Source: Dryas octopetala
Taxonomy: Eukaryota > Streptophyta > Magnoliopsida > Rosales > Rosaceae
Direction: 5' to 3'
Length of the DNA stretch: 64,000 bases
Assembly (NCBI GenBank): GCA_963921425.1
Contig: OY992835.1
Coordinates: 21,638,001 to 21,702,000, forward strand
Translations under genes and position numbers: made by a program
Shown: one piece after another, positions 62,477 to 64,000 of the stretch
How positions within the stretch are numbered: the first letter of the stretch is position 1
Layout: each line of letters opens with the position of its first letter
Notes under the pieces: generated by a model
Told to the model about the DNA's origin: nothing
Database searches by the model: none
The model's input: only the letters and a program-made list of their open reading frames with translations

Positions 62477-64000
62477 ATGACTACCATCTTTCGGGACACC
62501 AGCTCTTCCTCAGGAACATCTCAGAATGATGAACAACATCAGCCTGAGACGCCTGAGAAAACGAGGGGAGCACAACTCCCCAGGACATCAAAGTCCAAAG
62601 GTCCCTCGAAAATCCGAGCTGCTCATAAACTCCTCAAGGAGAGCCGGCGACATCTAGCCGCAGAGAATGCACTCCTGAAGCAGAATAATGAGCTGCTTGC
62701 AAAACAGGCCGAGCTGGCCGGCGAACTTGCACGCCATCGTGCTCAGCTCGAGAACAGCGGGGGATCGGGTTTCCGATCGCGCCGAACCCGAACCGAGCAG
62801 GAGGTCCTTTCACCATCTCCTTCTCGGCAAAGCACCCCTGCTGAGCCGAACGACCAGACCGATCGGCAGGACTCGGATCACGTCTTCCCGGGCTTCGAGG
62901 ACATGCCCCCGGCTGAACAGGCCGAGTGCCTGAACGCCCACCGTCTTCTTCAACGAAAACAGGCGGCTTTCGGGAAACGTGTCCTCAGGAATTCGGACGG
63001 AGACCGTGCCGACCCGAATACAAACCGGCGACCCCCGGCCCAATCAAGGTTGGGGACCAACAGTCCAGTCGGTTCGGCTGAAACCAGGGTCCCGATTGGG
63101 GATAGGCTCGGCCCCATCATCAGTCAGAATCCTTCCCCATCAGGAGCTCACTCAGGGAGGCGATCGGTGAGCGACCGACTGGGATCGACTATGATCATGT
63201 CGGATCGACGACCGGTCAGCGAGAGGATCACTCGCCAGCCGATGAGTGAGAGACTCGGTAACCAGGCCGAATGCTCGGGGGAAAATGCGGCCGAGCCGAC
63301 CCCGCCCGACGTGGAAAATCTTGTCCGGACTCTGGTCCAGGACCAAATCCGGAGCGTCCACGATCGGCTCGGCCACGTCGAGGTCTCCAGGGGGTACACA
63401 GGTAGGACCGACCACGGAGAGGAACTCCCCCTCCCGTACACCAGCAGAATCCTGGATGCTGAGGTCTCCCGCGACACCAAACCCCCCAAGATGGATCAAT
63501 ACGATGGGACCAAGGATCCCTACGACCATCTTGACAGCTTCAGATACGCCATGGAGGCTCGCCAGGCATCTGAAGCCACGAAGTGCAGAATCTTCCCTTC
63601 GACCTTGAAGGGCTCGGCTCGGGGATGGTTCCGAACTCTCCAACCGAATTCCATCGATTCATTCTCTGACCTCCGAAGGGCCTTCCTGGCGAGATATCGG
63701 GTTGTATCCGAACGACTCTACAACTTGAACGATATGTCGCTCGTTAAGCAGCAAGAAGGGGAGAGCCTCAAGGCCTATCTGATCCGCTTCAACATCGAGT
63801 ATACGAAGTGCGACGATTGCGACGATAGGTCAGCAAAGAATGCCCTCATGCAAGGTCTGCATGCTGGGGGACTCCGCTCCCACCTAATGAGGAATCCTCC
63901 CTCCACTTACGATGAGCTTTCTGCCGAAGCCACTAAGTGGGCGCGGGCTGAGGAATGAGATGCTCAGGTGGAGGCCCTGAATCCCAAGTCGACCTCGACC
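62477..64000 (+). other. gag region of the Ty3/gypsy element
   Basis: Reads from ATG 62477 (MTTIFRDTSSSSGTS). The first part has a heptad-rich coiled coil (KLLKESRRHLAAENALLKQN), then a long polar Arg/Ser/Pro-rich stretch, then the retrotransposon gag fold (PKMDQYDGTKDPYDHLDSFR, GSARGWFRTLQPNSIDSFSD, LRRAFLARYR, QQEGESLKAYLIRFN). This matches the plant Ty3/gypsy gag family; lineage Tat/RIRE2-like is a guess from the primer-site word. No zinc knuckle or protease is in view. Confidence 0.85.

Larger units (their letters stand above)
61334..64000 (+). mobile_element. Ty3/gypsy LTR retrotransposon, 5' part
   Basis: Seen: a ~1.06-kb 5' LTR (61334-62394) with TGTT...AACA ends, a primer-binding region from 62398, then a gag region filling the rest of the window. 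The element runs off the right edge, so pol, the 3' LTR and the second target duplication are not visible and age cannot be estimated. Its GC content is far above its surroundings. It is treated as a fossil copy; the visible part shows about one break at most and the state of the remainder is unknown. Confidence 0.9.

Overview
The window is nuclear DNA of a flowering plant, almost certainly a eudicot. Genes are split by many short AT-rich GT-AG introns, the proteins are plant types (an AXR1-type NEDD8 E1 subunit, a plastid-targeted ribosomal protein L6, a plant glutamate-receptor-like channel, a DTX/MATE carrier), and the spaces between genes hold typical plant hAT, Mutator and Ty3/gypsy elements. 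I cannot name the species. Exon borders were chosen by eye from GT-AG sites plus frame; for every multi-exon gene the exon lengths sum to a whole number of codons. 

Layout: (1) 0-4.9 kb, plus strand, RRP6-like 3 / EXD2-type exonuclease, first exon(s) off the left edge. (2) 6.1-10.8 kb, minus strand, AXR1-type NEDD8 E1 regulatory subunit, 14 exons, convergent with gene 1. (3) 11.2-12.3 kb, a 1.08-kb hAT element with a perfect 8-bp target duplication. (4) 12.3-14.6 kb, a diverged duplication beside a small conserved plant gene (minus). (5) 15-21 kb, gene-poor DNA with fragments of a WD40/cyclophilin (CYP71-like) pseudogene, an orphan coding-like exon and two simple repeat arrays. (6) 22.0-28.4 kb, plus strand, organellar-type aconitase, 20 exons, 994 aa. 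(7) 30.15-30.58 kb, minus strand, small MGNC protein. (8) 30.86-32.32 kb, a long-TIR Mutator-like element with a 9-bp target duplication and captured GC-rich DNA. (9) 35.5-38.6 kb, plus strand, At1g61900-like GPI-anchored protein with a 12-nt microexon and three upstream G-boxes. (10) 39.5-40.45 kb, a second hAT element. (11) 40.8-44.9 kb, plus strand, MATE/DTX transporter whose long second intron holds a MITE and a perfect 34-bp hairpin. (12) 45.3-47.4 kb, minus strand, plastid ribosomal protein L6. (13) 48.0-51.6 kb, about 20 copies of a ~178-bp satellite with a non-random order of three monomer types. (14) 51.6-53.65 kb, three more MITE or Mutator-like insertions. (15) 54.2-59.3 kb, plus strand, clade-III glutamate receptor-like channel (GLR3.7-like). 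(16) 61.3-64.0 kb, 5' LTR and gag region of a Ty3/gypsy element running off the right edge. 

The host genes are unrelated housekeeping, transport and signalling genes, with no operon or gene-cluster logic. Most of the less ordinary biology lies in the non-coding parts: precise transposon insertions with intact target duplications, two Pack-MULE-like elements, and a gene-adjacent satellite array with higher-order structure. I found no rRNA, tRNA, CRISPR or bacterial-type feature.
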